IMG/VR virus record: IMGVR_UViG_3300031758_000027
Coordinates: 1-64,000 of that record
Length of the DNA: 64,000 bases
Strand: one strand, 5' to 3'
DNA from: a virus
The notes below the pieces were generated by a model that saw nothing but the letters and a program-made list of their open reading frames with translations, did not search any database and was not told the DNA's origin. Of the stretch, positions 34,553-43,120 are shown piece by piece (the stretch's first letter is position 1; every line of letters begins with the position of its first letter). A program made the translations under genes and the position numbers.

Positions 34553-36385
34553 ATGGCGTCATTAAGAAAACGTTTACAAAATCTTTTTAGTACTAACGTA
34601 GTTGTACGTGCGTATGGAAAAGACAAACTACGAGTAGTAGATACCAATCGTTTACAAGGTGTTGGAAATTTAGCTCAAAGCAAAGTCGCGGACCGATATA
34701 TGCGTCTGCATGGTGCTAATAAACATCGTGTAGGAGGTATGGGTGGATATGATTCTAACTATTATATGCATCAAAATCGTATGCAGCTTTATGCTGATTA
34801 TGAAATGATGGATAAAGATCCAATTATATCTGCGGCATTAGATATTTATTCAGATGAATCTACATTAGCAGATCAGTTTGGAGAAATACTTACTATTAAA
34901 ACTAACAACACTCGCATACAAAAAATTCTATACAATTTATTTTATGATGTTTTAAATGTAGAATTTAATCTGTGGACATGGATTCGAAACATGACCAAAT
35001 ATGGTGATTTCTTTTTAAAATTAGATATTGCTGAAGAAATAGGAATTATCAATGCACGTCCTTTTTCTAGTTATGAAATGGAGCGATGGGAAGAATATAA
35101 TCAGGCTACTGGCGAATATGAAATAAAATTTAAAAATGTTGCTGCAGAACAAATGACATATGATACATTTGAGATTGCACATTTCCGTATGTTATCCGAT
35201 TCTAACTTTTTACCGTACGGTAGATCCATGTTAGAAGGAGCTCGTAAAGAATTTCAAAAATTAATGATGATGGAAGATGCAATGTTAATACATCGTATCA
35301 TGAGAGCTCCGGAAAAACGTATTTTTAAAATTGATATTGGTAATATTCCTCCTAATGAAGTTGATACTTTCATGGAACAAATTATCAATAAGATGAAAAA
35401 AATTCCACATATTGATCCACAAACTGGAAATTACAATTTAAGATTTAATCTTAATAACATGATGGAAGATTATTACTTACCAGTTCGTGGAGGTCAATCA
35501 TCTACTACAATTGATACATTGCCCGGAATGACTTTTACGGGTATGGATGATATTGAATATATCAAAGATAAAATGATGGCCGCTCTTAAAATTCCTAAAC
35601 CATTTTTAGGTTATGGTGAGTCACAAGAAGGCAAAGTTAACTTAGCATCAATTGATATTCGATTTGCTAGAACTATTGAACGCATACAAAAAATTGTAGT
35701 ATCAGAATTAGTAAAAGTTGCTATTGTACATTTATATGCACAAGGCTTTGAAGGAGAAGATTTAGTTGGATTTGAGTTAGAATTAACAGCTCCTTCTATT
35801 ATTTATGACCAACAAAAAGTTGCGTTAATGAATGAAAAAATTACATTAGCAAACGCAATGAAAGATAGCAAATTAGTTTCAGATCGATACATTTATGAGT
35901 TTATATTCAATATGTCCGAAGATCAATGGTTGCAAGAACGCAATGATGTCTTAGAAGATCTTAAACTTAGATTCCGTCAAAATCAAATTGAACAAGAAGG
36001 TAATGACCCTGCTGTAACGGGAGTATCATTTGGAACACCACACGATTTAGCAACGGTACATATGTCAAGCAAAGAAGTTGAAGAAAAAGATCAAGGAGGT
36101 CGTCCACCTGAAGGAATAAAATCAGGACAGCATCGTAATGAGTTTGGATGGGATCCTACAGGGACAAAACAAGTTAGGCAAACTTTTAATCCAGAACAAA
36201 GAAAAACAACGTATCAACCTGATCCAAATTTCAAATCAAAATTATCAGTAACGCGTACAGAAAGCATTGTAAAAGGTATGAAGTCAGGTAAATCTGGAGT
36301 AAGTATTATTACAGAAACATTTAAGAAATCTACAGAAACAGATTTAGACGCAGGCACAATGCTAGATGAAAACAATATTTTATAA
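34553..36385 (+). CDS. gp20: Portal protein gp20
   Basis: 610 aa (T4 gp20 is 524). Seen: YADYEMMDKDPIISAALDIY (about 77-96), a conserved portal block; WTWIRNMTKYGDFFLKLDIA; and the wing/stem region PKPFLGYGESQEGKVNLAS, all as in T4-type portals. The C-terminal 110 residues are polar, Gly/Pro/Lys-rich and extended compared with T4. The portal is the dodecameric ring at the head vertex through which DNA enters and on which the head core assembles. A 42-base gap with a promoter motif separates it from the next gene. Confidence 0.93.
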   Translation: MASLRKRLQNLFSTNVVVRAYGKDKLRVVDTNRLQGVGNLAQSKVADRYMRLHGANKHRVGGMGGYDSNYYMHQNRMQLYADYEMMDKDPIISAALDIYSDESTLADQFGEILTIKTNNTRIQKILYNLFYDVLNVEFNLWTWIRNMTKYGDFFLKLDIAEEIGIINARPFSSYEMERWEEYNQATGEYEIKFKNVAAEQMTYDTFEIAHFRMLSDSNFLPYGRSMLEGARKEFQKLMMMEDAMLIHRIMRAPEKRIFKIDIGNIPPNEVDTFMEQIINKMKKIPHIDPQTGNYNLRFNLNNMMEDYYLPVRGGQSSTTIDTLPGMTFTGMDDIEYIKDKMMAALKIPKPFLGYGESQEGKVNLASIDIRFARTIERIQKIVVSELVKVAIVHLYAQGFEGEDLVGFELELTAPSIIYDQQKVALMNEKITLANAMKDSKLVSDRYIYEFIFNMSEDQWLQERNDVLEDLKLRFRQNQIEQEGNDPAVTGVSFGTPHDLATVHMSSKEVEEKDQGGRPPEGIKSGQHRNEFGWDPTGTKQVRQTFNPEQRKTTYQPDPNFKSKLSVTRTESIVKGMKSGKSGVSIITETFKKSTETDLDAGTMLDENNIL

Positions 36386-36393
36386 TTACAACC

Positions 36394-36407
36394 ATATTTA
36401 TATAAAA
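36394..36407 (+). promoter_or_regulatory. Late-promoter-like motif
   Basis: ATATTTATATAAAA after the portal gene, followed by TTAAGG before the ATG at 36428. Confidence 0.55.
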
Positions 36408-36427
36408 ATTAAGGCGCCGAATAACAA

Positions 36428-37276
36428 ATGAAGAAATTAAAACATTCAAAATATAAAAACACTGGTATTTTATTTGAAATGTTGGTTAGAAAATTAACTT
36501 CGGAAACATTATCATCTAATAAATCAGTAACAATTGATATTATTAAAAAATATTTCGGACGTAATACTGAATTGTCAAAGGAATTGCAACTATACAATGC
36601 ACTACTTAAAGAACAATTTCGAAGTGAAGCTCAGGCATTAGATTACATACGTACGGTTAAAGCAGCACATGCAAAACTAAATCAATCTGTTTTAAAAAGA
36701 CAAAGATATAACTTAGTTAAAGAAATATCAGATCGATTTATATTTGCAAACATGTCAAAAATGCATATTAGCAATTACAAAGTATTGGCTTCTATCAACA
36801 TGATTTTTGAACATGAAGAAACAGATAATCCAAAACAATTGTTAGAATGCAAACGTGCTATTATTGAAAACTCACTTATAGTTGAACGTGTTAAACCTAC
36901 AAAAGATGCTGTTCTAGAAAAATTTGAATCACAACCAAAAGAAATGCGTTTGTTAACGTATAAACTACTTGTTGATAAATTTAATGAAAAATATTCTGGA
37001 TTAGATGAATCACAAAAACAACTATTAAATAAATACATTACACACGTTAATGACACAGCAACATTGCGAGAGTATGTACATACCATAATACCAAATATTA
37101 AACGCGAACTTGCAGAACTTGCAAAACCGGTAGATGACAAAGTTATTAAGATAAAAGTACAAAAACTTTCTGAAATGTTGTGCAATGTTGAAAATTTAAA
37201 AACGATAAAAGAATCACACGTTTTATCGTTGCTAAGATATTATGATTTAATTCGTGAATTGAAAGAAGTTAAATAA
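36428..37276 (+). CDS. Helical protein in the gp67/gp68 position
   Basis: 282 aa, basic and almost entirely helical, with few aromatic residues. The N-terminus reads HSKYKNTGILFEMLVRKLTS. No enzyme motif is seen. In T4 the genes between portal gp20 and protease gp21 encode the small core proteins gp67 and gp68; this protein holds the same place but is larger and not visibly related. It may be a head-core or assembly protein. Its stop and the next start share one base (TAATG). Confidence 0.65.
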   Translation: MKKLKHSKYKNTGILFEMLVRKLTSETLSSNKSVTIDIIKKYFGRNTELSKELQLYNALLKEQFRSEAQALDYIRTVKAAHAKLNQSVLKRQRYNLVKEISDRFIFANMSKMHISNYKVLASINMIFEHEETDNPKQLLECKRAIIENSLIVERVKPTKDAVLEKFESQPKEMRLLTYKLLVDKFNEKYSGLDESQKQLLNKYITHVNDTATLREYVHTIIPNIKRELAELAKPVDDKVIKIKVQKLSEMLCNVENLKTIKESHVLSLLRYYDLIRELKEVK

Positions 37277-37986
37277 TGAAATCATTTTTGCGTGAAATAG
37301 AAGATAAATTTGTTGAATTAGAAAATCATTGCGATGATTGTGGTCAACCAAAAGATCAATGCAAATGTGATGAAGAAATTGATGAACAAAATGTTACTGG
37401 TGCTATTGCCGGATATAATACACCGAATGCTTTTCGTAAAAAAGTAAAACGAGTAGGATATGCATCTGGTGTAGAAGAATCAGTTAATACTCCTCCAAAT
37501 TATTCTTTAAAGGATGATTATCATCACCAAAGACCAGAATCAGAAGAAGAAGAATATATGGCAAAATTTCCATTTTCAATGAATGAATCAGATTGGCAAC
37601 ATGATGAATATAAATATCCTTCTGTAGATAATACTAAAGGACATGGTACCGCTACTAAAAAACATAAAACATTGAAAGTGGGAAACCCACATACATTAAA
37701 AGTAGAAGAAGTTCTAGAACGTAAATATGAACAATTAATTGAGGGATATCGTGATTTTGTAACGGGTGATAAAGATACATCCCCAGAACAAAAAGTTAAA
37801 AAGACTATTCAAGAAATTGCTAAAAAACTTCATGAAATTGAAACTATGGTAAATTACAATACCAGATTAAAAACTGAAGCAGGAGTAACTAGCTCAGCAT
37901 ATGGACCTAGCACCACAAAGGCACTACAAAAAATTTCAGAAAAATTAATCAAAATATCAGAACGAGTAAGATCATTAGGGGAATAA
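37276..37986 (+). CDS. Prohead-core candidate with LRE tag and Cys cluster
   Basis: 236 aa. It opens with MKSFLREIEDKF, a short hydrophobic-LxE tag. Residues 18-31 hold a CxxC...CxC cluster (HCDDCGQPKDQCKCDEE) that could bind zinc. Next comes VTGAIAGYNTPNAF (about 41-54), a phrase I have seen in head-core proteins of T4-like marine phages. The middle is acidic and His-rich; the C-terminal 90 residues are a helical coil. Coupled to its upstream neighbour (TAATG) and one base before gp21, it is probably packaged in the prohead and cut by gp21. Confidence 0.65.
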   Translation: MKSFLREIEDKFVELENHCDDCGQPKDQCKCDEEIDEQNVTGAIAGYNTPNAFRKKVKRVGYASGVEESVNTPPNYSLKDDYHHQRPESEEEEYMAKFPFSMNESDWQHDEYKYPSVDNTKGHGTATKKHKTLKVGNPHTLKVEEVLERKYEQLIEGYRDFVTGDKDTSPEQKVKKTIQEIAKKLHEIETMVNYNTRLKTEAGVTSSAYGPSTTKALQKISEKLIKISERVRSLGE

Positions 37987-37987
37987 T

Positions 37988-38614
37988 ATGTCAAAACAAC
38001 TTATAGTAGAATATATGCCATTTCGACCTGTTGGTTCTTTAACGGAATCAAATGGTTCTGCATATGGAATACCGGGTGGTTTTGTAGTGCAAGGAGTTTT
38101 ACAAAGAGCAGGAGCTAAAAACCAAAACGGACGAGTATATCCTAAACATATATTGCAAAGAGAATGTCAACGTTATCAGCGTGAATATATTGATCAGCAT
38201 AGAGCATTAGGCGAGTTAGATCATCCAGAATCATCTGTAGTTAACTTGAACAATGTATCACATAACGTTTTAAAAATATGGTGGAATGGTGATGATTTAC
38301 TTGGAACGGTTCAAGTATTAGATACACCTTCGGGAAAAATCCTTAAAGAATTATTTCGTGCAGGAATTACTTTGGGAATATCATCACGTGGTTTGGGATC
38401 TGTAAAAGAACTACGTAATGAAGGCACTGTAGAAGTACAAGAAGATTTTGAATTAATTTGTTGGGACTTTGTATCAAATCCATCGACACATGGAGCTTTT
38501 ATGCGACCAACACGAATGAATGAATCAGTAAATAAAACAACGACAAATAAATACGCAAGAGTACATGATGCAATTACATCTATACTCTGTGAAGATGGAA
38601 AATGTAGGATATAA
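37988..38614 (+). CDS. gp21: Prohead core protease gp21
   Basis: 208 aa (T4 gp21 is 212). Seen: the N-terminal strand FVVQGVLQRAGAKNQNGRVY (32-51), the catalytic His in GELDHPES (H79) and the catalytic Ser in GISSRGLGS (S132 or S133), with DFVSNPSTHGAF downstream. This is the serine protease of the herpes-assemblin-like fold that digests the scaffold and trims capsid and internal proteins after L/I-x-E. Its own N-terminus contains IVE and LTE, possible self-cleavage sites. It starts one base after the preceding stop. Confidence 0.92.
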   Translation: MSKQLIVEYMPFRPVGSLTESNGSAYGIPGGFVVQGVLQRAGAKNQNGRVYPKHILQRECQRYQREYIDQHRALGELDHPESSVVNLNNVSHNVLKIWWNGDDLLGTVQVLDTPSGKILKELFRAGITLGISSRGLGSVKELRNEGTVEVQEDFELICWDFVSNPSTHGAFMRPTRMNESVNKTTTNKYARVHDAITSILCEDGKCRI

Positions 38615-38615
38615 T

Positions 38616-38993
38616 ATGAAAACGCCAAATTTAAAGTTTATATTGGAAACAATATTAGAAGACAAACCACAACCAATGTCTAGAGAAGAAAAACAACAAT
38701 TCGTACAAGAAGTTGCCAATTTTTCTGCTATGGGAGAATCAGTTTATGGTAAAGGTGACTTGGAAGAAATTGTTGAACGCGTTAAACGTATTGTAGAACG
38801 TGCAGAAAGAATAATGACTGAAAGTGATGATTGGGCATCTAATCAAGCACATAAAAAATATTTTAAACGAGTAAGTGAAGATTATAGAGATTTTGAAAAT
38901 GCAGCTCGCGAAGTGAATGAAGCACAACACAGAATGGCATTGGCATATGAAAGTATCGGTCAAGGACTTAATAAATATTTTGATGTAAATTAA
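38616..38993 (+). CDS. Small helical head-core candidate with ILE tag
   Basis: 125 aa. The ATG at 38616, directly after the gp21 stop, is preferred to an in-frame ATG at 38565 inside gp21 because it gives a compact overlap-free start and the tag MKTPNLKFILETILEDK. The tag offers ILE cleavage sites at 9-11 and 14-16. The remainder is a charged helical protein (EEIVERVKRIVERAERIM) with no known motif. Position between protease and scaffold genes fits a core or internal protein. Confidence 0.6.
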   Translation: MKTPNLKFILETILEDKPQPMSREEKQQFVQEVANFSAMGESVYGKGDLEEIVERVKRIVERAERIMTESDDWASNQAHKKYFKRVSEDYRDFENAAREVNEAQHRMALAYESIGQGLNKYFDVN

Positions 38994-39033
38994 TTTGGAT
39001 AGAATACATAATTTACTTATATTAAGGTATAAA

Positions 39034-39540
39034 ATGAATAAACTTAAAAAATTATATCGAGACTTTTTTGGTTTAACGGAACAATCAACTCCAACATCTA
39101 AACATCCGGTAGTTCCTGGATTAGATCCAAAAGATACGGTAAATTTAGCAAACTATAACAAAGAACTACAAAAGACTCAAGCTTTAATGAAAGGCATGAC
39201 TTCTGAAGAAATAGATGAAGCTCAATTAGTTAATAACATAACCGATTATCGAGGTGGTGTTGAATATGTACTTAGAGATCCTGCAGAGGCAAAAGCTGTA
39301 GCACAAGAAATACGTGAATGGGCTGAGCGTAAAGGATTTACCGTAGTTAAACATACTATATCTCCTACCGGTAAAGTTGGTTATTTTTATTTTAGATTAG
39401 GGCAAGATCCTGCAAGAGAATCGCAACGCATACAAGGATACATTGCACAAAAACCAGAAATCAAACATTTTCGATTCAATGTACGTGGTGAGAAAAAAAT
39501 GCCACAACGTACAACACCACAAGCTCCAGAAAATATTTAA
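39034..39540 (+). CDS. Head-internal protein candidate with GLTEQ tag
   Basis: 168 aa from the ATG at 39034, which has TAAGG upstream; an in-frame TTG at 38995 is less likely. The N-terminus MNKLKKLYRDFFGLTEQSTP is a strong capsid-targeting-like tag: basic, hydrophobic, then LTE with Q next. A Pro/Thr linker and helix follow. A compact alpha/beta domain spans about 85-150 (VLRDPAEAKAVAQEIREWAE, then VGYFYFRLG). No enzyme motif is recognised. It lies between the core candidate and the bS21 gene. Confidence 0.65.
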   Translation: MNKLKKLYRDFFGLTEQSTPTSKHPVVPGLDPKDTVNLANYNKELQKTQALMKGMTSEEIDEAQLVNNITDYRGGVEYVLRDPAEAKAVAQEIREWAERKGFTVVKHTISPTGKVGYFYFRLGQDPARESQRIQGYIAQKPEIKHFRFNVRGEKKMPQRTTPQAPENI

Positions 39541-39549
39541 ACACAATAT

Positions 39550-39795
39550 ATGAGTAAAAAACAAAAACAACATCAAATGATTGTTCCTGGCAATTCATTA
39601 GCAGTACATGTACCAGGAAGTAGTAGAGAAGATTTAGCAGCTGCACTTAAAACATGGAAACGCAAAGTAAAGCAATCAGGTGTATTAGAAACAATTAAAG
39701 CACACAAAGAATACATCAAGCCTAGCGTAGTTAAACGGCAAGAACATTCTAAAGCTTCTTATTTACAATACATACGAGATATGCATTCTAAATAA
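39550..39795 (+). CDS. rpsU: Ribosomal protein bS21 homologue
   Basis: 81 aa. After a leader with two hydrophobic strands, residues 27-62 match the bS21 pattern: DLAAALKTWKRKVKQSGVLE (27-46), then EYIKPSVVKRQEHSK (54-68), with the conserved basic helix, the Gly-Val/Ile-Leu turn and the KPS-x-KR motif. Bacterial bS21 binds the 30S platform next to the anti-Shine-Dalgarno end of 16S rRNA and affects start selection. Phage-encoded bS21 is known, for example in Pelagibacter phage HTVC008M. Here it is the last gene of the head operon before a terminator, so late expression is expected. Confidence 0.85.
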   Translation: MSKKQKQHQMIVPGNSLAVHVPGSSREDLAAALKTWKRKVKQSGVLETIKAHKEYIKPSVVKRQEHSKASYLQYIRDMHSK

Positions 39796-39809
39796 AAAAA
39801 AATTAATTA

Positions 39810-39841
39810 AAGCCCTTTCTGTAAAAAGTTAGGGCTTTTTT
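39810..39841 (+). terminator. Rho-independent terminator after bS21
   Basis: AAGCCCT (39810-39816) pairs with AGGGCTT (39831-39837) across a 14-base loop, followed by a T run. Confidence 0.75.
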
Positions 39842-39862
39842 ACTGTTTTTTCAAACTGTGTC

Positions 39863-39875
39863 ATATATATTAAAG
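39863..39875 (+). promoter_or_regulatory. Variant late-promoter-like motif for scaffold/capsid unit
   Basis: ATATATATTAAAG after the bS21 terminator; differs from the usual octamer at one position. It would drive gp22 and gp23 with a leader of about 100 bases. Confidence 0.4.
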
Positions 39876-39878
39876 AAT

Positions 39879-39946
39879 ACGCTATTCAATCTTTATATAG
39901 CGTCTATACCAAATAAAATATTCTATTAAGATTTCGAATAATCTTA
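39879..39946 (+). promoter_or_regulatory. Leader region with two hairpins upstream of gp22
   Basis: ACGCTAT/ATAGCGT (39879-39885 with 39897-39903) and TAAGATT/AATCTTA (39927-39933 with 39940-39946) form two perfect 7-bp stems in the gp22 leader. An A tract and AGGGGA ribosome-binding site follow. They may stabilise or process the abundant gp22-gp23 mRNA. Confidence 0.5.
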
Positions 39947-39979
39947 TTTCCAAAAAAAAAAATTTAGGGGAAAACAATT

Positions 39980-41026
39980 ATGGCAAAATCAGATTTGCTA
40001 AAACAAGCAATCGCCGACGCAAATGCTGTTAAAGAAACTGCATTAGCAAACGCAAAAATTGCTCTGCAAGAAGCTTTTGCTCCTCGTCTAGAAAGAATGT
40101 TAGCTACAAAACTAACAAATGAAATCGAAGGCGAAGAAGAAGAAATAGATGCTGCAGCTGACACTATGGGTGTTGATGCTGATGCTGATATGGGAGCTGA
40201 TATGGGAGCTGAAGGCGGAGAAGAAGACTTTACTTGGACTGATGATTCATTGTCAGCAACAGTAGGCGGTCAAGATTATGATTTTCAAGTCGGAATGGCT
40301 GGTGGAGATGAAGAAGATCTAGGAGGTGAAGAACTTCCAGGCGAAGAAGCTCCAATTTCAGATGAAGACGCGAATGCAGAGTACAATGAAGGTTATGGTC
40401 ATGATGATGAAGATCTAGAATTAGAATCTATCATCCGCGAATTGGAAGCAGGAATGCCTGAAGAAATGGAAGAGGAAGAAGATGATCTAATGCCAGAGGG
40501 AATGCATCATGATGATGACAAAGAATTAGAAGAAGGCGAAGATGAAGAGTTAGATGAATCAATCGACGAAATTATTGAAGCTATTCTTCGTGAAGATGAC
40601 ATGGATGCTGAAGAAGAAGTAGGAGTACCTGCAGGAACTGATGGCGAAGTTGAAACAATGAAAGAAGAGCTTGAAGAAGCTTATCGAACAGTTAAAAAAC
40701 TTACTAGCATCATCAACGAAGTTAATCTTCTTAATGCAAAACTTCTTTACACAAACAAATTGTTCCGCAATTTTGAGTTGAATGAAGGTCAAAAAATGAA
40801 AGTAATTGAAAACTTTGATCGTGCAGGAAACACTAGAGAAGTAAAATTAGTATTTACAACGTTAGCTGAATCATTCAAACGTCCAGCAACTAAGAAAAGA
40901 GTAGTTAAAGAGTCGTATGCATCTAAACCAGTTGCAACCACAGCTCCTAAAAAAGAAACAACTCAAGTATTGTCTGAAGGATTTGAGTTAGCTAACAGAT
41001 GGAAAAAATTAGCAGGATTGCTATAA
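39980..41026 (+). CDS. gp22: Prohead scaffold protein gp22
   Basis: 348 aa (T4 gp22 is 269). Extremely acidic: residues 50-215 are rich in Glu, Asp, Met and Gly (for example DADMGADMGAEGGEEDF). This is flanked by a helical N-terminus (MAKSDLLKQAIADANAVKET) and a helical, more basic C-terminus with LNAKLLYTNKLFRNFELNEG. L/I-x-E sites (ILRE near 197, IIRE near 155) are available to gp21. The scaffold core shapes the prohead and is then digested. It lies directly before gp23, as in T4, in its own transcription unit. Confidence 0.85.
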   Translation: MAKSDLLKQAIADANAVKETALANAKIALQEAFAPRLERMLATKLTNEIEGEEEEIDAAADTMGVDADADMGADMGAEGGEEDFTWTDDSLSATVGGQDYDFQVGMAGGDEEDLGGEELPGEEAPISDEDANAEYNEGYGHDDEDLELESIIRELEAGMPEEMEEEEDDLMPEGMHHDDDKELEEGEDEELDESIDEIIEAILREDDMDAEEEVGVPAGTDGEVETMKEELEEAYRTVKKLTSIINEVNLLNAKLLYTNKLFRNFELNEGQKMKVIENFDRAGNTREVKLVFTTLAESFKRPATKKRVVKESYASKPVATTAPKKETTQVLSEGFELANRWKKLAGLL

Positions 41027-41053
41027 CATTAAAAAAGAAAAGGAAAAAACAAA

Positions 41054-42718
41054 ATGAGTATTTCAAATTTATTGCAAACTAACGATTTTGTACAAAGAAA
41101 TCAAGCAAAAGCGTTATCAGCAAAATGGGAAAAGACCGGACTATTGGAAGGTCTTAAGGGTGAAACCGAAAGAGCAGGTATGGCCCAATTGCTTGAAAAC
41201 CAAGCACGTCAATTAGTAAAAGAAGCAACTTCTACAGGGACAACGGCTGGATCAGAAGAATGGGCAGGTGTTGCACTTCCTTTGGTAAGAAGAATTTTTG
41301 CTGAATTTGCTGCAAAAGAATTCGTTTCAGTTCAGCCAATGAACTTGCCATCAGGACTTATCTTCTATCTAGATTTTAAGTATGGTACAGCTCAGCCTGG
41401 ATTTGATGATGATAATAATCTTCGTACAGGTGATCCATTTGGTAATCCTAATGCATTAGATTCCATGTTTGGTGTTACTACTACCGGTTCTGATGCAGCT
41501 GGCGGTCTTTATGGTGCAGGTCGTTTTGGTTATTCAATTAATAACGTAACTGGATCTGTAGGTTTTGCATCATTTACAATTGGAGCTGCTACATCAGCAT
41601 CTCTTAATTTTGATAGTGCATTCTTGCCAAGTCAATACGCTTTAGTTACAATGCCTATTCCTACTAATGCTGATTTATATGCAGTTCGTTCATTTACATT
41701 ATTATCAGGTTCTGGAAACACTGAATTGATTCCTGTACAGGCATTTTCTAAAATTGATAGTAACTATACTGCATCGTTTATCGTAACTACTGCACAATCT
41801 TCTTCATTAGCTACATTAGTTAGTGCATCTGCAAATCCAAAGATCAATTATAGTATTCAACCTACTGACATTACTAGAGGAGATTTTGAAGATAAAAATC
41901 CTTTCAAAGGATCCGGTCAATCTGGTATTAATGTTGGTACAGATATTGATATTCCGGAAATCAATCTTGAAATGCAATCAGAGCCAATCGTTGCTAAGAC
42001 TCGTAAGTTGAAAGCAGTATGGACTCCTGAATTTGCTCAAGATCTTAATGCGTACCACTCAATTGATGCTGAAGCTGAATTGACTTCAATGCTTTCTGAG
42101 TATGTATCAATGGAAATTGATCTCGAAATTCTCGATATGTTGATTGCCGCAGCTCCGACAACTGAGTATTGGTCAGCATTAAATAATAATTTCTGGAACG
42201 GATCTGGATTTACACAATCAGGTGCTGGCGCTGCAACCGCGGTTGGTGATGGATATTACAATACACAAGGTGGTTGGTTCCAAACTCTCGGTACTAAACT
42301 GCAAAAAGTATCAAATAAGATTCACCAAAAAACATTGCGTGGTGGTGCTAACTTCCTAGTAACATCTCCTGCGGTTGCAACTATCCTTGAATCAATTCCT
42401 GGATTTGCTGCTGATACTGATGGAACAAAGATGGAATTTGCAGCAGGTGTACAAAAAATTGGTTCAATTAATAATCGCTACACGGTTTATAAAAATCCAT
42501 ACATGTTAGAAAATGTAATCTTAATGGGCTTCAGAGGTTCGCAATTCCTTGAAACAGGTGCTGTATTCTCTCCATATATTCCATTGATTATGACTCCGCT
42601 TGTATATGATCCAGTTAACTTTACTCCACGTAAAGGTGTTATGACACGTTACGCGAAGAAAGTAGTTCGTCCAGAATTCTACGGTAAAGTATACGTACAC
42701 GGATTAAACACTCTTTAA
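41054..42718 (+). CDS. gp23: Major capsid protein gp23
   Basis: 554 aa (T4 gp23 is 521). The N-terminal 60 residues are a helical propeptide ending near RQLVKEATSTG, placed like the T4 cleavage site (LTE/A). Next comes VALPLVRRIFAEFAAKEFVS and VQPMNLPSGLIFYLDFKYG, the signature of the HK97-fold gp23 family. The C-terminus ends in RKGVMTRYAKKVVRPEFYG, also conserved. A strong AAAAGGAAAA ribosome-binding site precedes it. No separate vertex protein gp24 gene follows in this window, so gp23 or another gene may fill the vertices. Confidence 0.95.
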   Translation: MSISNLLQTNDFVQRNQAKALSAKWEKTGLLEGLKGETERAGMAQLLENQARQLVKEATSTGTTAGSEEWAGVALPLVRRIFAEFAAKEFVSVQPMNLPSGLIFYLDFKYGTAQPGFDDDNNLRTGDPFGNPNALDSMFGVTTTGSDAAGGLYGAGRFGYSINNVTGSVGFASFTIGAATSASLNFDSAFLPSQYALVTMPIPTNADLYAVRSFTLLSGSGNTELIPVQAFSKIDSNYTASFIVTTAQSSSLATLVSASANPKINYSIQPTDITRGDFEDKNPFKGSGQSGINVGTDIDIPEINLEMQSEPIVAKTRKLKAVWTPEFAQDLNAYHSIDAEAELTSMLSEYVSMEIDLEILDMLIAAAPTTEYWSALNNNFWNGSGFTQSGAGAATAVGDGYYNTQGGWFQTLGTKLQKVSNKIHQKTLRGGANFLVTSPAVATILESIPGFAADTDGTKMEFAAGVQKIGSINNRYTVYKNPYMLENVILMGFRGSQFLETGAVFSPYIPLIMTPLVYDPVNFTPRKGVMTRYAKKVVRPEFYGKVYVHGLNTL

Positions 42719-42768
42719 TAGTTAATTGAATAAATTGACTTAAAGAATTAAAGAATGATTAAGAAAGA

Positions 42769-42794
42769 GGGGTGGCTTCGGTCATCCCTTTTTT
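42769..42794 (+). terminator. Strong terminator after capsid gene, UUCG tetraloop
   Basis: GGGGTGGC (42769-42776), TTCG loop, GTCATCCC (42781-42788), then a T run. Eight pairs with two G-U and a very stable C(UUCG)G cap. Confidence 0.85.
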
Positions 42795-42802
42795 ACTGTA
42801 TG

Positions 42803-42816
42803 ATATTTATATTAAA
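42803..42816 (+). promoter_or_regulatory. Late-promoter-like motif
   Basis: ATATTTATATTAAA directly after the capsid terminator, 23 bases (5' end to ATG) before 42826. Confidence 0.6.
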
Positions 42817-42825
42817 AGAACTAAT

Positions 42826-43101
42826 ATGGCAGTACCTAGAAACAAATATTCCATGCAAGCAATTATTCGCTATGATGGTCGCCTCGTAGATGTATTAGAT
42901 AGAATTCGCGCAATTCGATTAGTACTAATGGTTCACATTGAACAAGATTTAGGACCTGATAAAGAATTAATCACACTTAAAGTTATGACACCATATCCGG
43001 CACGTCAAACATTTCAAGCAATTCGAAAAATGTGTTTAGGTAAAATTGAAACACTTAAAGACATGACTCTTCGGGAATCAACACTTACAAAATTATTTTA
43101 A
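42826..43101 (+). CDS. Small unknown protein between capsid and phoH
   Basis: 91 aa. The ATG at 42826 is preferred; an upstream in-frame start would lie inside the terminator and promoter. Sequence outline: basic N-terminus, then RYDGRLVDVLDRIRAIRLVL, HIEQDLGPDKELITLKVMT and a basic C-terminal helix. The alternation of helix and strand suggests a small compact domain of the kind that binds RNA or protein, but I do not recognise it. It shares a unit with phoH. Confidence 0.65.
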   Translation: MAVPRNKYSMQAIIRYDGRLVDVLDRIRAIRLVLMVHIEQDLGPDKELITLKVMTPYPARQTFQAIRKMCLGKIETLKDMTLRESTLTKLF

Positions 43102-43120
43102 TTGTTATTTTAAGGTTATT

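Noticed and set aside
38565-38615. ATG at 38565 as start of the gene after gp21
   Set aside because: It would overlap gp21 by 50 bases; the ATG at 38616 directly after the gp21 stop gives a tagged, compact product.
40129-40560. Acidic Asp/Glu repeats of gp22 as a separate DNA-mimic protein
   Set aside because: They are in one frame with the scaffold N- and C-terminal helices and lie directly before gp23, as expected for gp22.
42772-42825. Upstream in-frame extension of the small gene at 42826
   Set aside because: The extra 18 codons lie on the capsid terminator and promoter motif; the ATG at 42826 is the sensible start.
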